From Vitrella brassicaformis (Eukaryota > Sar > Vitrellaceae): a stretch of 64,000 nt of DNA. This document shows, piece after piece, positions 44,871 to 57,107 of the stretch. The stretch covers positions 33,513 through 97,512 of the forward strand of contig CDMY01000370.1 in the NCBI GenBank assembly GCA_001179505.1. The letters run 5' to 3'. A program made the translations under genes and the position numbers. Every line of letters begins with the position of its first letter. Within the stretch, counting starts at the first letter, position 1. The notes under the pieces were generated by a model, which did not search any database, was not told where the DNA came from, and saw only the letters and a list, made by a program, of their open reading frames with translations.

Positions 44871-47382
44871 ACTCATCTCCATGGACTCATATTTGGCGTA
44901 CAGAGAGGTGTGCGGGCCGGGCCATATGCTGTATGCTATCAGACGTGTGCAGGTGAGCCGTTAGCCAAAGACCGACATGACAAGGTGAGGTGGTGAGGTG
45001 GTGTCCGTCAGTCAACACATACCCGTGACGTGTGCAATGCAATCATGATGTGATGCATCCCATCCAGTCACACTCTCGTCCAGTCCACGAACGAAACACC
45101 CACCGACGACAGCCAAGCCAAAGCAAACCAGGCCAGGCAGACACAAACAAAAAGACTTTCCCAACAGCGAACGTACCACAACGCATGCTCACTCACTCGA
45201 TGCGTCCAACCCCCCCTTCCCGTTTCATACCCACCCACATAAGTGCATGTGTGAAGGCCCCACCTCTGTCTGCTGCAGCAGTGTGCACATACAGACAGCA
45301 GGCAGTGGGTCGGGGCAACATACATTCAGGTGTGTGACCAAAAATCGGTGCATGGCATGGATGAGTCGACGGATGAATGAATGCCCCCACTGCTTTGCTC
45401 CCAAATGAATGAATGGAATGAATATGCCTGGATGCGACACGTATGATACGAGGCGGCCGGCGATTTCTGGAAGGGATCACCGCCCTGTGCAATCAAGGGC
45501 TCCTCTCGCCTATCCCCTTGACCGTCTCCCCACTGCGCGTGCAAACACAGAGGAGAGAACATCAAGGAGACGTGGCACAAGGAGCGACTCCACAGGACGA
45601 TGTCACCCATCCCAAGGCAAGTCAGTGTGTCAGTCAGGTAACATGGGTGTGTGAGAGGCCGTTGCTCGTTGTGGTGTGGTGTGGTGTGTCGTGCCGTGGT
45701 GGGCTCCTTGGCCCACGGTGGGTGGTGAATGCACCTCACCCCACTGAGCCTAGCGCTAGACGAACGAGACAGACAGTCAGGCAGGCAAGACAGAAGAGGG
45801 AAAGGGAGACAGACAGACAGACAGACAGACAGGGAGGACAGAAGGCAGGTCCTCTCGGCGCGTGCGTGCGTCAGGTAGGGTAGGGCAAGCAGACAGGTAG
45901 GCTAGACTAGGCTAGACTCATCATACATACATGTAATACGTAGGTACGTAATCACATCATCACATCCATGTAGTGGATATGCACTCACTCATGGCAATCG
46001 AATCGTGTCAACTCAGGAGGAGTAACAAGAAGACAACACAACACAACATGGCCAGGCCGACGAATTGCCTTTTCTTCCCTGCCTGCCAGTTGTCTGTTGT
46101 CAGGTAGGAGTGCGGAAATCTCCAAGGCGGAGTGTGTGTGGACGCGCTTTCACCGAATGTGTGTTATCTGTGCGAGTGAGTCCATCCGTTCACACAGGCA
46201 GTGTATCATCGAAAAGAACCAGGGAGGGGCGGAGGAAGAAAACAGTGTGCAGCGGTCAGTCAGCCAACTACCTACCTACCCGTGTGGAGAGTCCGACAGT
46301 CCATCCGTCCATCCATCCGTCAGGCGCTCACGCACCATCACGTTGCACGCATGAATGCAATGCATGTTTTCACGCACGTCTCATCAAACACTCGTCGGCA
46401 TACACGTGCGTGAGCATCCATCCATGCATCCATCCATGCAGGCCTCCCTCTTTCCCTCCCTTGCCTGACTGACGGACCTCCCCATGCGCCAGTGGTACGC
46501 ACTGCGATGGCGGCTGTCAAGAAACTCCACACACATTGCATTCATTGAGTCTCTCATCCATCCATCCATCCGAGTACACACAGGCAGTGAGTGTGTTGTG
46601 AGTGTCAACGGCTATGCTACAGGCAGGCAGGCAGGCAGGCATTCTTGTCAGATTGCCAGTGCGAAAAGGAAAGCAAGAGACAGAGAGAGATAAGTATGAA
46701 GTAGGTACCAAGGGGCGGCGAGACAACACGACACAACACAACACAACCGTCCCCCCGCGGCAAAAAGATCACAACACAGCGACACGCACACAGAAAGAAA
46801 AGTGACACAGGTACGCACACAGGTACACACACACGCAGACACACACACACTCACACACACGAACATGCAGACAGATTTGCTCCGCTCGCTGGTTGGCAGC
46901 CGAAACACAGCCAGTCGGTTGTCGCGGTGGCCAAAATTGTCCGCTCGTCAGCCGTCCACCAATCGACCCACCCATCCATCTCACTCACTCAGACACAGAA
47001 AAAGCTCATTCGTGTACACGGCAGGCACGGCAGGCAGCTCATGCATGGATCACATCAATCAGTGGAGGGTAGACAGACGGAAGGGCCGAAGCATGGAGAT
47101 GCAGAGGTCCACCCGGCAGGCCACAGGACCATCTGCAGCATGCAGAATGACCCCCCCCCCTCTCCATGCCTCCCTCTCCCCTGCCCCCCCACCCTCCCTG
47201 AGACAAAAATGCCGTGTGATCGCCCGCCAACGCCATTCGACCCTCAATCAAGCTCACCACCCACCCACCCCATATCGACAGACGCACATGCCTCCTCTAC
47301 CCACCCCTCCCACCCCTCAGGATGGCAAGAGAGAGAGAGAGAGAGTGGTAGGTCTATCTATTTGTTTGCCTATGCGGTCGAT
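44871..47382. other. 2.5 kb gene-free region rich in simple repeats
   Basis: This is the longest stretch without a gene in the window. It contains GACA/CAGG runs (45770-45830), CATC runs (46300-46320, 46415-46440, 46555-46570), a GGCA run (46622-46640), a poly-C stretch (47152-47162) and a GA run (47325-47345). Short open frames on both strands are made of these repeats. I see no exon pattern, RNA gene or mobile element. Confidence 0.5.
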
Positions 47383-49429
47383 TTATTGTGTCTTGGAGGT
47401 CATGTAGTCCTTGAGGACGGTGAGTGCCGTCTTGATGGTCTCCTGGCTGGCGGACGAGTAGGCGAAACGGACATAGTGGTCCTGAAGGAAGGAGCCAACA
47501 CACAAGCACAGCACAGCAGAGACCGATGCGATGCAGCCCTGTTTGCTGGGTGTGGTATTGTGTTGTGTCTTGTTGTGTTGTGTTGTTGTGCTTACGGTGT
47601 CGAAGGACTGTGCCTCTCCGAAGTGTTCGCGTGTGCAGAACGACACGCCGGTCTCGGCGAGGATGGAGCGGCGGAAGTCCTCGATGTTCTTGAATCCCAA
47701 CATGTCCATCGCCTAAGCACACACACACACATCCATGCATCCATCCATCCAAGTATGCCTCTCTCTCTCTCTCCGTCCGTCTATCCCTCCCTGAATCTCA
47801 CCTTGGTGACCTTAACGCAGAGGTAGAAAGTGGATGGCGGCGTGAAGCAGCTGAAGCCCGGCACCTCATTGACCAGCTTGACGAGCAGGTCGCGGCGGTC
47901 CTTGAGCTCAGCGAGCATGTCAAAGAGGAACTGGTCGGTCTGCTTGCGCTTCTCGAGGCACTCGACCGAGGCGTGCTGGAGGAAGTGGCTGGTGCACGCT
48001 TCCATGTTGGTGTTGAGCTTCGTGATCTGGTCTATCACCTCCTTCGGACCGATCGCCGCACCCACACGCCACCTGACACACGACATGTCACATGAATGAA
48101 TGAAGCACACACACAGACACAGGGACAGAGGGTGAGCTGCATACAGCACTCTCGGCACTGAGTGCCTCACTGACCCGGTCATGGCGTAGTTTTTGCTGAA
48201 GGTGTAGAGGATGACGGTGCGGTCCTGCATGCCCGGGAGGGATGCGATGGATCTGTGCTCGAACTTGGCATCGTCGTAGACGATGTCGAAGTAGGGCTCG
48301 TCCGACAAGACCCACAGGTCGTGCTGGATGCACAGGTCAGCCAACGCCTGCATCTCCTCAGGGGAACTGACAGACATCGACCATTACCACACACACACAC
48401 ACACAGCATACCGAACACACAATCAATGCACCCATGGTGTGTGTGTGTGTCACCTGAGTGCGCCCATGGGGTTAGAGGGGTTGTTGTAGATGAGGACCTT
48501 GGTCTTGGGAGTGATGAGGGACCTGATCTGGTCGATGTCAATCTTGAACTCGCTACCGGTGTCGATGTAGGTGTAGGCCTTGGGCACACCACCGTGGTAG
48601 TCTATCAGCGACTCGTAGATCGGGTAACCAGGCGAAGGATACAACACCTGACACACACACAGATAGACAGACAGACAGACAGACAACAAATGCAGTCAGT
48701 GTCGGGGTGCGTTGTGTTGTGTGATTGATCTGATCTGAAGAGTGTGGGTAGGTATACCTCCTCGCCATCCTCGACGACGGAGAGCAGGAACTTGCCAATG
48801 ACGGGCTTGCCACCGGGCTGAACCGACACGTTCTCCATCGTGTACTCGATGCCGCGGTCACCGCCGATACGCTACAGGACCACACACACAACACACAACA
48901 CACCAGCACGCATCACACGGAGTTCCCCATGTTGTCTTGTCCGCCCTCCCTCCCTCCATGTGTGGCTCTCCCCTCCCCGTCACTGACTGACTGACCTGTG
49001 CGAGTGCCTTTCTGAGTTCCGGAATGCCTGCAGCAGGGCAGTATCCGGTCTTGCCAGCATCGAGGGACTTCTTGGCGGCATCGATCACAACCTGGGGAGT
49101 GCTGAAGTTCAGATCACCGATGTGAAACGGGTAGATGGTCTTGCCTGAAAGACAAGACAGACACCACACATCACGCACACAGAGGGGACACACAGCGACA
49201 AGGCCTAGTGAGACATGACCTCAGAGCGCCCAGATGACACCCCACAAGCCGTCAGGGCCCTCCCACGCCCTCGACGCACCCTGCTGTCTTGTCCTCCCCC
49301 TACCCACCCCGTGTCGTGTCTTCATCACTCACCCTTGGCTTTGAGCTGCGATGCCTCGAGTGACACGGCGTAGGCGGTCTCGGTGCCAAGCCGGTTCGTG
49401 CGCTCGGGACGGCTGTACACGGCGGGCAT
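47383..49429 (-). CDS. Class I/II pyridoxal-phosphate aminotransferase (aspartate-aminotransferase fold)
   Basis: Seven or so exons give about 430 residues. The start at 49429 reads MPAVYSRPERTNRLGTETAY. Motifs in order are YPFHIGDLNFSTPQVVIDAA, GKTGYCPAAGIPELRKALAQ, VSVQPGGKPVIGKFLLS, LYPSPGYPIYES, NNPSNPMGAL, LSDEPYFDIVYDD (PLP-pyridine Asp and phenol Tyr) and SKNYAMTG followed after an intron by WRVG (Schiff-base Lys). Near the end YVRFAYSSA carries the substrate-carboxylate Arg. Every expected catalytic residue is present. Length and motifs match bacterial-type aspartate or prephenate aminotransferases more than the animal cytosolic enzyme. No targeting peptide is seen, so it is probably cytosolic. 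The TAA stop is at 47383. Exact substrate is not determined from sequence. Confidence 0.87.
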
Positions 49430-49608
49430 GATGGTAAACTCCGACAACAAAGAAGACAGACAAGAATCCGATAGGGAGCTAGTTAGCACAAAGTCGGGTA
49501 GGCAGGCAGGATACTCACAGCAAAATCGACAGACAGCACACACTGCTGGCTGCACAACACAACGAGCGGAAGCGGAAATCAGCACACGCACGCACGCGGA
49601 GAGGCACT

Positions 49609-49641
49609 GCGAGCTGAGAAAAGGGTAAGGACAAGCTCGCA
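49609..49641. promoter_or_regulatory. Inverted pair of TGCGAGCT/AGCTCGCA elements in a divergent promoter
   Basis: TGCGAGCTG at 49609 and AAGCTCGCA at 49633-49641 face each other between the aminotransferase (start 49429, minus) and the secreted hydrolase (start 49772, plus). They form an imperfect inverted repeat with a 17-base loop. Confidence 0.5.
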
Positions 49642-49771
49642 GTCTGGCAACCGAAAGGCACACACGCCGCAGCGGATCTGCAGCACATGACAAGCTGCGC
49701 ATATCCTGGGGATTATGGCGTCGTTTGTGAGCGCACAGCGGAGGAGGATCTGATAGTGACCGTCTGATGTG

Positions 49772-52700
49772 ATGAGGAGGATGGGAAGGCGGAAAGGCAT
49801 GGTCAGCCTGCTGCTCATCGCCTTGTCGTGCTTGTGCGGGCTCGGGGCCGTGACGGGAGCCATCAACGCCAACCTCCCCTCCCTCGCCAACACTACATGG
49901 AACTGGCTTGGTGGGTGCAGAGAGCCTAAACACACAGACTCCCTCCTGCTTTGCAACACTGTGCTCTGTGGGATGTGTGCTGCTGGTAGGTCCGTTTCCT
50001 GCGACCACGGCTGGCATCGGCGGTGATGTACTGGAGGCGTTCGGCGGCATCAAGGCAGCGCTGGAGGACCTCAAGGCAGGGAGGGACGTCCTGTGTCCGA
50101 GCGACATAACGCAAGGGGGGTACGCCAACTGGTCCAACACCACGTCGGGCGAGGACGGGTTCGTGCAACTCAACTACTCGATGGTCGACTTCGACGCACT
50201 CAACGATGTATGGATGTATGCTTGTCCGCAGACAGAGAGATGCAGACACACACACACACAGAGAGAGGGAGAGGTAGAGTGCCTGATGGATGGACGGATG
50301 GATCACATACATGTGTGTGTATGTGTGTGTATGCAGGCGTTGGGTCCTGCGGCGTACAGCGTCAAGAGCTGGGCGGTGGCCAACTTCGAGGTGCCCGACG
50401 TGGGCGAGACCGGCAGCTACCTCATCACATGCGGGGGCGTGTCGTCATTCTACATCGTAACCAGCGCCACAGACTGACACACACAGACACGCAGAGCGGA
50501 TCTGTGCTGTCCGGCCAGCCAGTCGAGAGCCCTTGATTGAGGGGTCTGGTCTGTGCTTGATTTGATTTGTGTGTGGTGTGTATCTGTCCGTCTGTCTGTC
50601 GTTAGGATGGGCACCGTCTGTCTGGTGACGTCTATGCCCTTGGGTGGTGGTGGAACGGTGACAACAACATCCTCAACGGCGAGTGGCTGCTGCAGGCCAT
50701 CCAGCTGGAGCCAGGCACACACACCATACTGGTAGACAGACAGACAGACCAACAGACCAGCAGACCAACCGAGAAGGTTTGTGAATCACGCCTCTGTGTT
50801 GTGTTGACCAGTTGAGCGCCCGGTTCTCGTTCAAGTGCATGTTCATCGACCCGGCCGTCCACCTCACCCCCTCATACGACACCATGCCCGAGGTCTTCGT
50901 ACCCAAGCGGCACCAAGAGGAGGAGGACGAACAAGGAAAAAAGAAAAAAGACGAGGAGGAGTGCGAGTGCAAGGCAAAGGAGGAAACAGAGGGAAAATCG
51001 GAGGGGGACAGCAAAAAGGAGAGGGGAGATCAGAAGGGCAAGGCCCACACCGACACCCCCTCCAAGGCCAAGGCGGCGGGCAAGCTGTCGTCATCAGACA
51101 TCCATATGGTGTCAGCCGCTACTGAGGGGCCGCTGGACATCTCCGCCTATGCGGCGTCGGCGAGCACCAGACCAAGGCCAGCGGGGGACAGGGCCACAGA
51201 GCTGCTGCATGTCAAGGAGGCCGACGCTCTCAGCCTTCCAGGTGGGTGGATGACTGAGTGAGTGAGTGACCCACCACGCACCAATACCCATAGCACGCCA
51301 CAGCACAACGCACCGTTTGACTGTCTGTGTGCAGGTCGATCATCCAACCACACGTCACCCCCGATTGTCTTGTCGACCGCGGCATTGAGGAAGGACGGCG
51401 AGAGGAAGGGCGGAGGCGTCATCGCCCGCAAGACACAAAAAGGAGTCAAGGTCGACAATCTTGTCATCATGGTCAGCCCACCAAATCTTACTGCTACGTG
51501 ACGTCTGTCCATCCATCCATCCATCCATCCGTGTGTGTGCATGCGCGCGTGTGTGTGTGTGAGTGTGCAGCGTCTCCTGGGCGAATTTGACATTCCCAAG
51601 GCGCATGCGCCGGGCCTGTGTTTCCATGTCCCCGACATAGTGGAGGGCCGGCTGGCCTCGCCCTACCTCATGCTGCCCCTCCTCAACGCGGCAACGGCCA
51701 CCGCATTCGACGTGCGAGTCAAGACCACTAAGGTGCGCCAGGTGGAAGTGACCTACATCGACAGCAAGAACCAGACCAGCAACGACACGCAAAAACAGCA
51801 AAAGGCCACAGAGCTGACAACAAAAGACAGAGATGAGGACAAGGGCCAGGACAGCGATAATGAGAAGAAGGGCGATGATGATGATGATGGCCGTTCGCCT
51901 CCGGTTGAGAAGGAGAAGAGGGTGCGGGTCCATCCCTTCAAGGGCGACATCTCCGTGGCGGCCATCGTCGGCCCACCGCGCACCCACGGTGGCTATGATG
52001 GCGATGACTCGCGGAACCGACAGAAGGTTCCCAGTCCGGAGCTCATTCAGATCCTCCCAGGTGAGTTGAGTGGCTGACGGGCGACAGACAGGGTGAAGCC
52101 AGCCCACGAACGAAGGAAGGAACGCACTTGCCGATATATGTGTATGCGGCCGTTTGTTTGTTTGCAGGCCAGGCGTATGCGTTGGGCGTAGAGCTGTCGG
52201 TCGAGCTGTCGGAGGAGGAGGATGCAGCCCTGTGCGGCAAGAAGATCTCCACGGTGGAGGTCACCTTTGAGGTCACCGCCAGTTTCAATGACGGCAAGGA
52301 CCGCCCTGCAGCAGAATATACCCTGCCGCTGGACTGCAGGCAAGATAGTCAAATATATCAACGAATCTCCATGCCCAACCACACCACCCTCTCACATATC
52401 TCTCTCTCTCTCTGGGCCTTCCTTGCATGTGTGTGTACCCAGGAGTTTCGCCGAGCGTCAAGAGTACAGATTTACCTTCCTCGACACCGACAACAGCGTC
52501 CAGTACGCCACCATCAAGCTCCCACAAACAGACTGCACATGCCCCACCACCACCACCACCTCAACTGGCAGGAGCGGCAGCAGTGGGCAGCGAGAGGCCA
52601 CAGGAGAGCAGTTCCTGGCCATGGCCATGCAGGATGAGGATGAGGATGGTGGTGAGGATGGTGGCTGCAGCTGCAACGTGCTGGTGGCGCTGCACGGTGC

Positions 52701-55700
52701 GAGTGTGGACGCCGGCAGCAACGACTGGTACGGCGCGGTGCCCTCATTCAACAAGACATTCGTGATCTTGCCCACAAACAGAGGGTCAGCTAATTGCCTC
52801 ACAGGAGAGAGAATATAAGGGTGCATGTGAAAGATTTGTGTGCGCTTATTGCATCCCATTGACAGTGCGTACGGCTACAACTGGGAGTCTGCCGGCAAGC
52901 AGAACCTGATCTCGGCCATCCTGGCGCTCAAGCGTACCCTTCCAGGTAGGTGCCATGATGTCGACATGACTGCACTCACCTGCGCATGGCTGTCGGGTGT
53001 CCCTCATATGGTGTGGTGTCATGCAGGTGTGCCGGAGGAGAGCAAGGCATCGTTTCGCGCAGACATTGAGCGGCTGATGGTTGTGGGACACTCTATGGTG
53101 AGCGACGGTCATGTTGGGGTGGGAATCGTCAGGGGCTGGCTGACGTGCCTGGCCTTGTGTGTTGTTCCTGTCCTGTCCTGTCCTGTGTGCGTGTGATGTA
53201 GGGCGGCCACGGGTGTTTCGTTTTCAGCACGCAGTTCCCGGACACCCTTATGGGCAGCCTCTGCGCATCGTGAGCGAAACAAGAACAGAGAGGAGGACAC
53301 CACCAACACCCTCCCTGCTCATCCCTCTCTGTCTGTCTGTCTGTCTGTATGTCTGTCGCATCCACCCTTCCATCCATCCGTCTTGTCTGAACGGGCAGCG
53401 CATGGATCAAGGTAGGTGAGAGAGAGCATACGCACATCAGTCAGTCGGCGCATGTCTGTTCATTTCCACACTCGCGGCTCCCTTTCTCTGTCTGTTACCC
53501 ATCTCAGCGTGACGAGTACAGTTTCCCCACGACCAACCAGGACAGAAGCTACACCGACCGGCTGTTCCGAGCCCTCCTTGCCGCAAGCCAGCAGGCCTAC
53601 GACACCGACATCCTCTCCACCCACCTCGTCGGCATCCCTTTCCTGGGCCGCGCCGGCGGGGCCGACCTGACAGTGCCGGCATACCTCCTGCGACGGTTCG
53701 TTCGCGTGTTGAGGCAGCGGGAGTTCCAGTACACCCACAAGTACGGCAGCGGGGACATCAGGTTCGAGATGAAGAACTGGCCGGGCGCACCTGAGCATCC
53801 TGTGGTTGGCGACTCCAAGACGGTGCTCTACTCAGAGGTGGGTGGGTGCAGTAGGTGCAGTGGGTGCGGTGAAGGTGATGGGAGAGGGAACAGATGGACG
53901 ATGTGTGTGCAGGTCCCTGGGGAAGGCCATTGGTGGGGCGAGGTGGTCAGCGCCCAGGATCTGACGCCTTACTATGAGGCGGTGCTCAAGGATGGGCAGG
54001 GCGGCACCGAGCCGCTGCTGCGCGAGTGGACGACCACGACGCCGAATGTGGGCGTGACTATGAGCGGCAAGAACGGCCTCGTCATCCTGCAGACGTTCCG
54101 CCCCCACCAGCAGGCGACGATCCATGCCACCCTGGAGCCTCCGACTCTCGACAGCCAGGAACCGAAGACCTGGACACTCAAGCTCAAGACCCACAACGTA
54201 CGTGAGACAGCAGACAAGGGGAGCAATGAGAAAGAAAGAAAGAAGCGACTCAAGATGTTTGTCTGTCTGTGGGTCTGTGGGTCGGCAGGTGCGTCGGTTC
54301 GGTCTCAAGGCCAACATGCTTCAGCTCGTAGGAATAAATGCATCACCACCGCACAACATCAACCGAGAAGCCGGTCTGCATCTTGTGTTGTCTGTCTGAT
54401 GTCGTCAGCTCTCCCATGGACGGGACACCTCGTTCTCAGCAGAGGACACCCTCTACCTCCTAGTGGACGACCATCCCATCCCCTTCAAAATCGCCAACAT
54501 CGGCCCATACCTCCTTCCCCAAGCCCACCTCTGCACATCCTCCAGCGGCTGGGACAAGTGCGACGACTCCTGGTGGTCCACTGAGCGCAACGTGGCCAAT
54601 GCCGGGCCATTCGGTGAGATGATGGCTCAGGGGGCCGTGGCGGTCATCTACCCCAGGGTCAAGACGGAGGGCGTGAGTGAGGAGGAGAGGGAGGGTCGCG
54701 AGAAGCTGGCGTCGGCGGCCTTGAGCATGGCCAACAGGCTGTTCACTGTGGGCAAGTATGGGGTGCTGCTGTTCGACGATGAGACTGCGGTGAACAAGAT
54801 GGAGCTACTGGCGGAGCACCGGGTGTCATATGTGGTGCTGGGATCACCACCTCAGAACACATGGAGCGACAAGTACGCCAACGAGCCAGCCACAGTAGAA
54901 GGGCAGTATATACTGTACCCATTTGTCTATCTGTTTGTGTGTGCCGTGTCTGTCTGCAGGTATTGGGAACGGTCGACGCTGGGCAGGTCGCTGATCGGTT
55001 TCTCTGTGGATCATCTGTTTGTGGGGACGAGCAAGTTCACCGAGCCGGACATCGGTCTGGTGGCCCTGGCGTCTGTCAACGTCACCGACTCATCATCATC
55101 ATCATCATCCCCCCCACGGAGAAGGAGAGCTCAGGCCGGGGAGGGCGAGGGCTCCTCGTTTCGCCACCACCCGTTCTATCCCTGGTGTCAGGACACGGAG
55201 TCGCTCACACCGGCGTGCAACACACCCGATCTCCACGGCATGGTCATTGCTGCAGGTCAGTGAGGGAGTGAGTGAACGAGCCGACAAGTGACACACACAC
55301 ACATATGCATTGGGGCGATCGCATTGATGGATGCATTGATTATACGGGTGCTTCCATCCCGTGTGTATGTGTGTGCAGGCACCACTTGGGAAGGCACTCT
55401 GCTGGCGTCCGAGCAGCTGCCGTACACCCAGATGGACTGGCTTGTCCTCGACAAGCGCGTCAACTGGCAGGGATACGCCCTGTGCGGCGGGTACTTCGCC
55501 TACGACTGGTCCTTGAGCGCTCTCAGCAGCATGCCCTGTCCCTCTGAGGGTGAACATGAGTCGCCCATTCTCTCCCTCATGGGCCTGCGGGAAGACGATA
55601 TGAGGACGGCGGTCGCTGAGAGTAGGAGAAAGGCCAATGTGACGACAGACGGTGTCGATAAGGACGGGGGGAGGAAGAGTGCAAGCGCGGGGGGCTCGGC

Positions 55701-55725
55701 GCAGAGGACGCTGGGCGTGGCCTAG
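49772..55725 (+). CDS. Large secreted alpha/beta-hydrolase (prolyl-oligopeptidase/S9-like)
   Basis: The gene has roughly 18 exons and encodes about 1,300 residues. The start MRRMGRRKGMVSLLLIALSC gives a signal peptide. An N-terminal beta-rich domain (AVANFEVPDVGETGSYLIT, GWWWNGDNNILNGEWLLQAI) is interrupted by two charged low-complexity inserts (about 50930-51060, Lys/Glu; 51780-51920, Asp/Lys). The catalytic part starts NVLVALHGASVDAGSNDWYG, then ILPTNRG and YGYNWESAGKQNLISAILAL. It contains the nucleophile elbow VVGHSMGGHGC, split by an intron after GHSM. PGEGHWWGEV near 53915-53945 supplies a likely catalytic His. Cys-rich and NxT/S sequons later in the protein fit extracellular life. The tail has a Ser/Arg-rich run and ends RTLGVA. 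Similar large secreted hydrolases exist in fungi and oomycetes. Substrate is unknown; protease or esterase are both possible. Confidence 0.8.
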
Positions 55726-56302
55726 ACTCACTGGATGGGATGGCGGGGTGCTTTGCGTGCCCTTGTGTGTATGCTGTAGATATGCATGCATGTATGTGTA
55801 GTTCATAATTATTGAGATTATGGGTGGATGGATGGATGGCATTAAGTGTGCGGCACATCGCGCATGATGGTGACCATACTAATTGACTGACTGAATTACT
55901 GGATGGATGACTGACACAGATGGCCGGCCGGCCGACGGACGGACGGACGGACGGCGCTTTTGTGGCTTGGGATGGCTGGCTGGCTGGCTGTCCTTATCAC
56001 CTGTCGGCTTTCGATCGAGGCAGCAAGGCCCCTTCACACAAAGGCAGGCAGGCAGGCACGGCAAAAGGCTGGGGCCTCGAATTCGTACAATTCACTCCGT
56101 GTATGTCCATGTGCATGTCCATGTCCATGTCCATGTGCATGTATCTATAGCAAAGTAGCCTTCATGTACCCCTGACTGACACAGTCACTCGCTGCATGCA
56201 TGGTTAATGCTCTCGTGTATCTGCCTGCCTGCCGCCCTCTCACGAAATGTCCCCCCCGCCCCCTCTGCTTGACATGACCACTCCCTCCCGCGTCATGTCA
56301 TG
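55726..56302. other. Convergent intergenic region with simple repeats
   Basis: It contains GGAT (55828-55840), GGAC (55935-55955), CTGG, GGCA (56043-56060) and a CCATGT array at 56106-56142. No gene is visible. Confidence 0.6.
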
Positions 56303-57107
56303 TCATGTAGGTGGCGAGTAGAACAGATACTCCGGCTCCTGCTGCCCTTTCCCCTTCGTCTTTTTCTTTTTCTTCCCCTCCTCCATGGGGGGCTTCTTCC
56401 GCACGGTGCGGAACTCGGTTTTGTCCGGGTTGTCCCTCAGTGTGGTGCGATAGACGTACCCCTGCTGCTGCGTCTCCTCGTCCTTCTCGGCATACACCGC
56501 CCCGCCGCCCACCTTGATGATCGGGTGGGCGTTCTTCATCTCCTGCGGCACCGGGGCGTTGGCAATGCCGGGCTCCAGGTCCTCCGGCTCCATCGCCCGC
56601 CGCAGCTCGCGGACGTGCTGGCAGAGGGTGCACTGCCAGCAGCAGCAGCTGTTGAACATGTCCTGCGCCTCCCAATACTCATACCTAAAGGCCCCACGGC
56701 CGCCACACACATCATGTGTTCGATCTCCCTCTCTCTCTCTCTCCCCGAATTTAATGTGCTCACAATGCACCGCATGGCTTACCCTACCCGAGGTGTTCTC
56801 TGATGGTTTGGCGGACGTTGTAAGTGGCGAATGCGGCGACGAGTGGGAGGGATGCCTCGACACAGTCCCAGGTGAGGCAGGGGCGTGCATCGATGTCGGC
56901 CTTGGTCCAGGCCTGCAGCAGGCAGGGGCAGCAGCAGCCACACAGACAGCTGCGGGTGTCACGGTGGCAGTAACACAGAGGCTCCCTGAAATTAGATACG
57001 TGGAACATCGACTCGGAGACTGGAACCCGTGCAATGCAGCCCCCACAAAGCCCCCAGTCTCGAGATGCAGTCAGGTGGTCGGCGGTCAGCGAGAAGAAGA
57101 TCATCAT
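56303..57107 (-). CDS. PLAC8-family Cys-rich protein
   Basis: Two exons. Exon 1 begins at 57107 (MMIFFSLTADHLTASRDWGL). It carries the PLAC8 core: CLCGCCCPCLLQAWTKADID, a hydrophobic helix, then NVRQTIREHLG. Exon 2 (from about 56686) starts YEYWEAQDMFNSCCCWQCTL, CQHVRELRRA. It continues into a charged tail with KKKKKTKGKG and ends YLFYSPPT at 56303. The CC-rich pairs and the position of the hydrophobic helix match PLAC8/Ama1-type membrane proteins that affect cell size, metal tolerance and calcium transport. A start at 57107 would overlap by two bases the ATG of the divergent histone deacetylase relic. Confidence 0.82.

Noticed and set aside
45770-45835. Possible CRISPR-like or satellite array
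   Set aside because: The repeats are perfect tetranucleotide runs without spacers; ordinary microsatellites.
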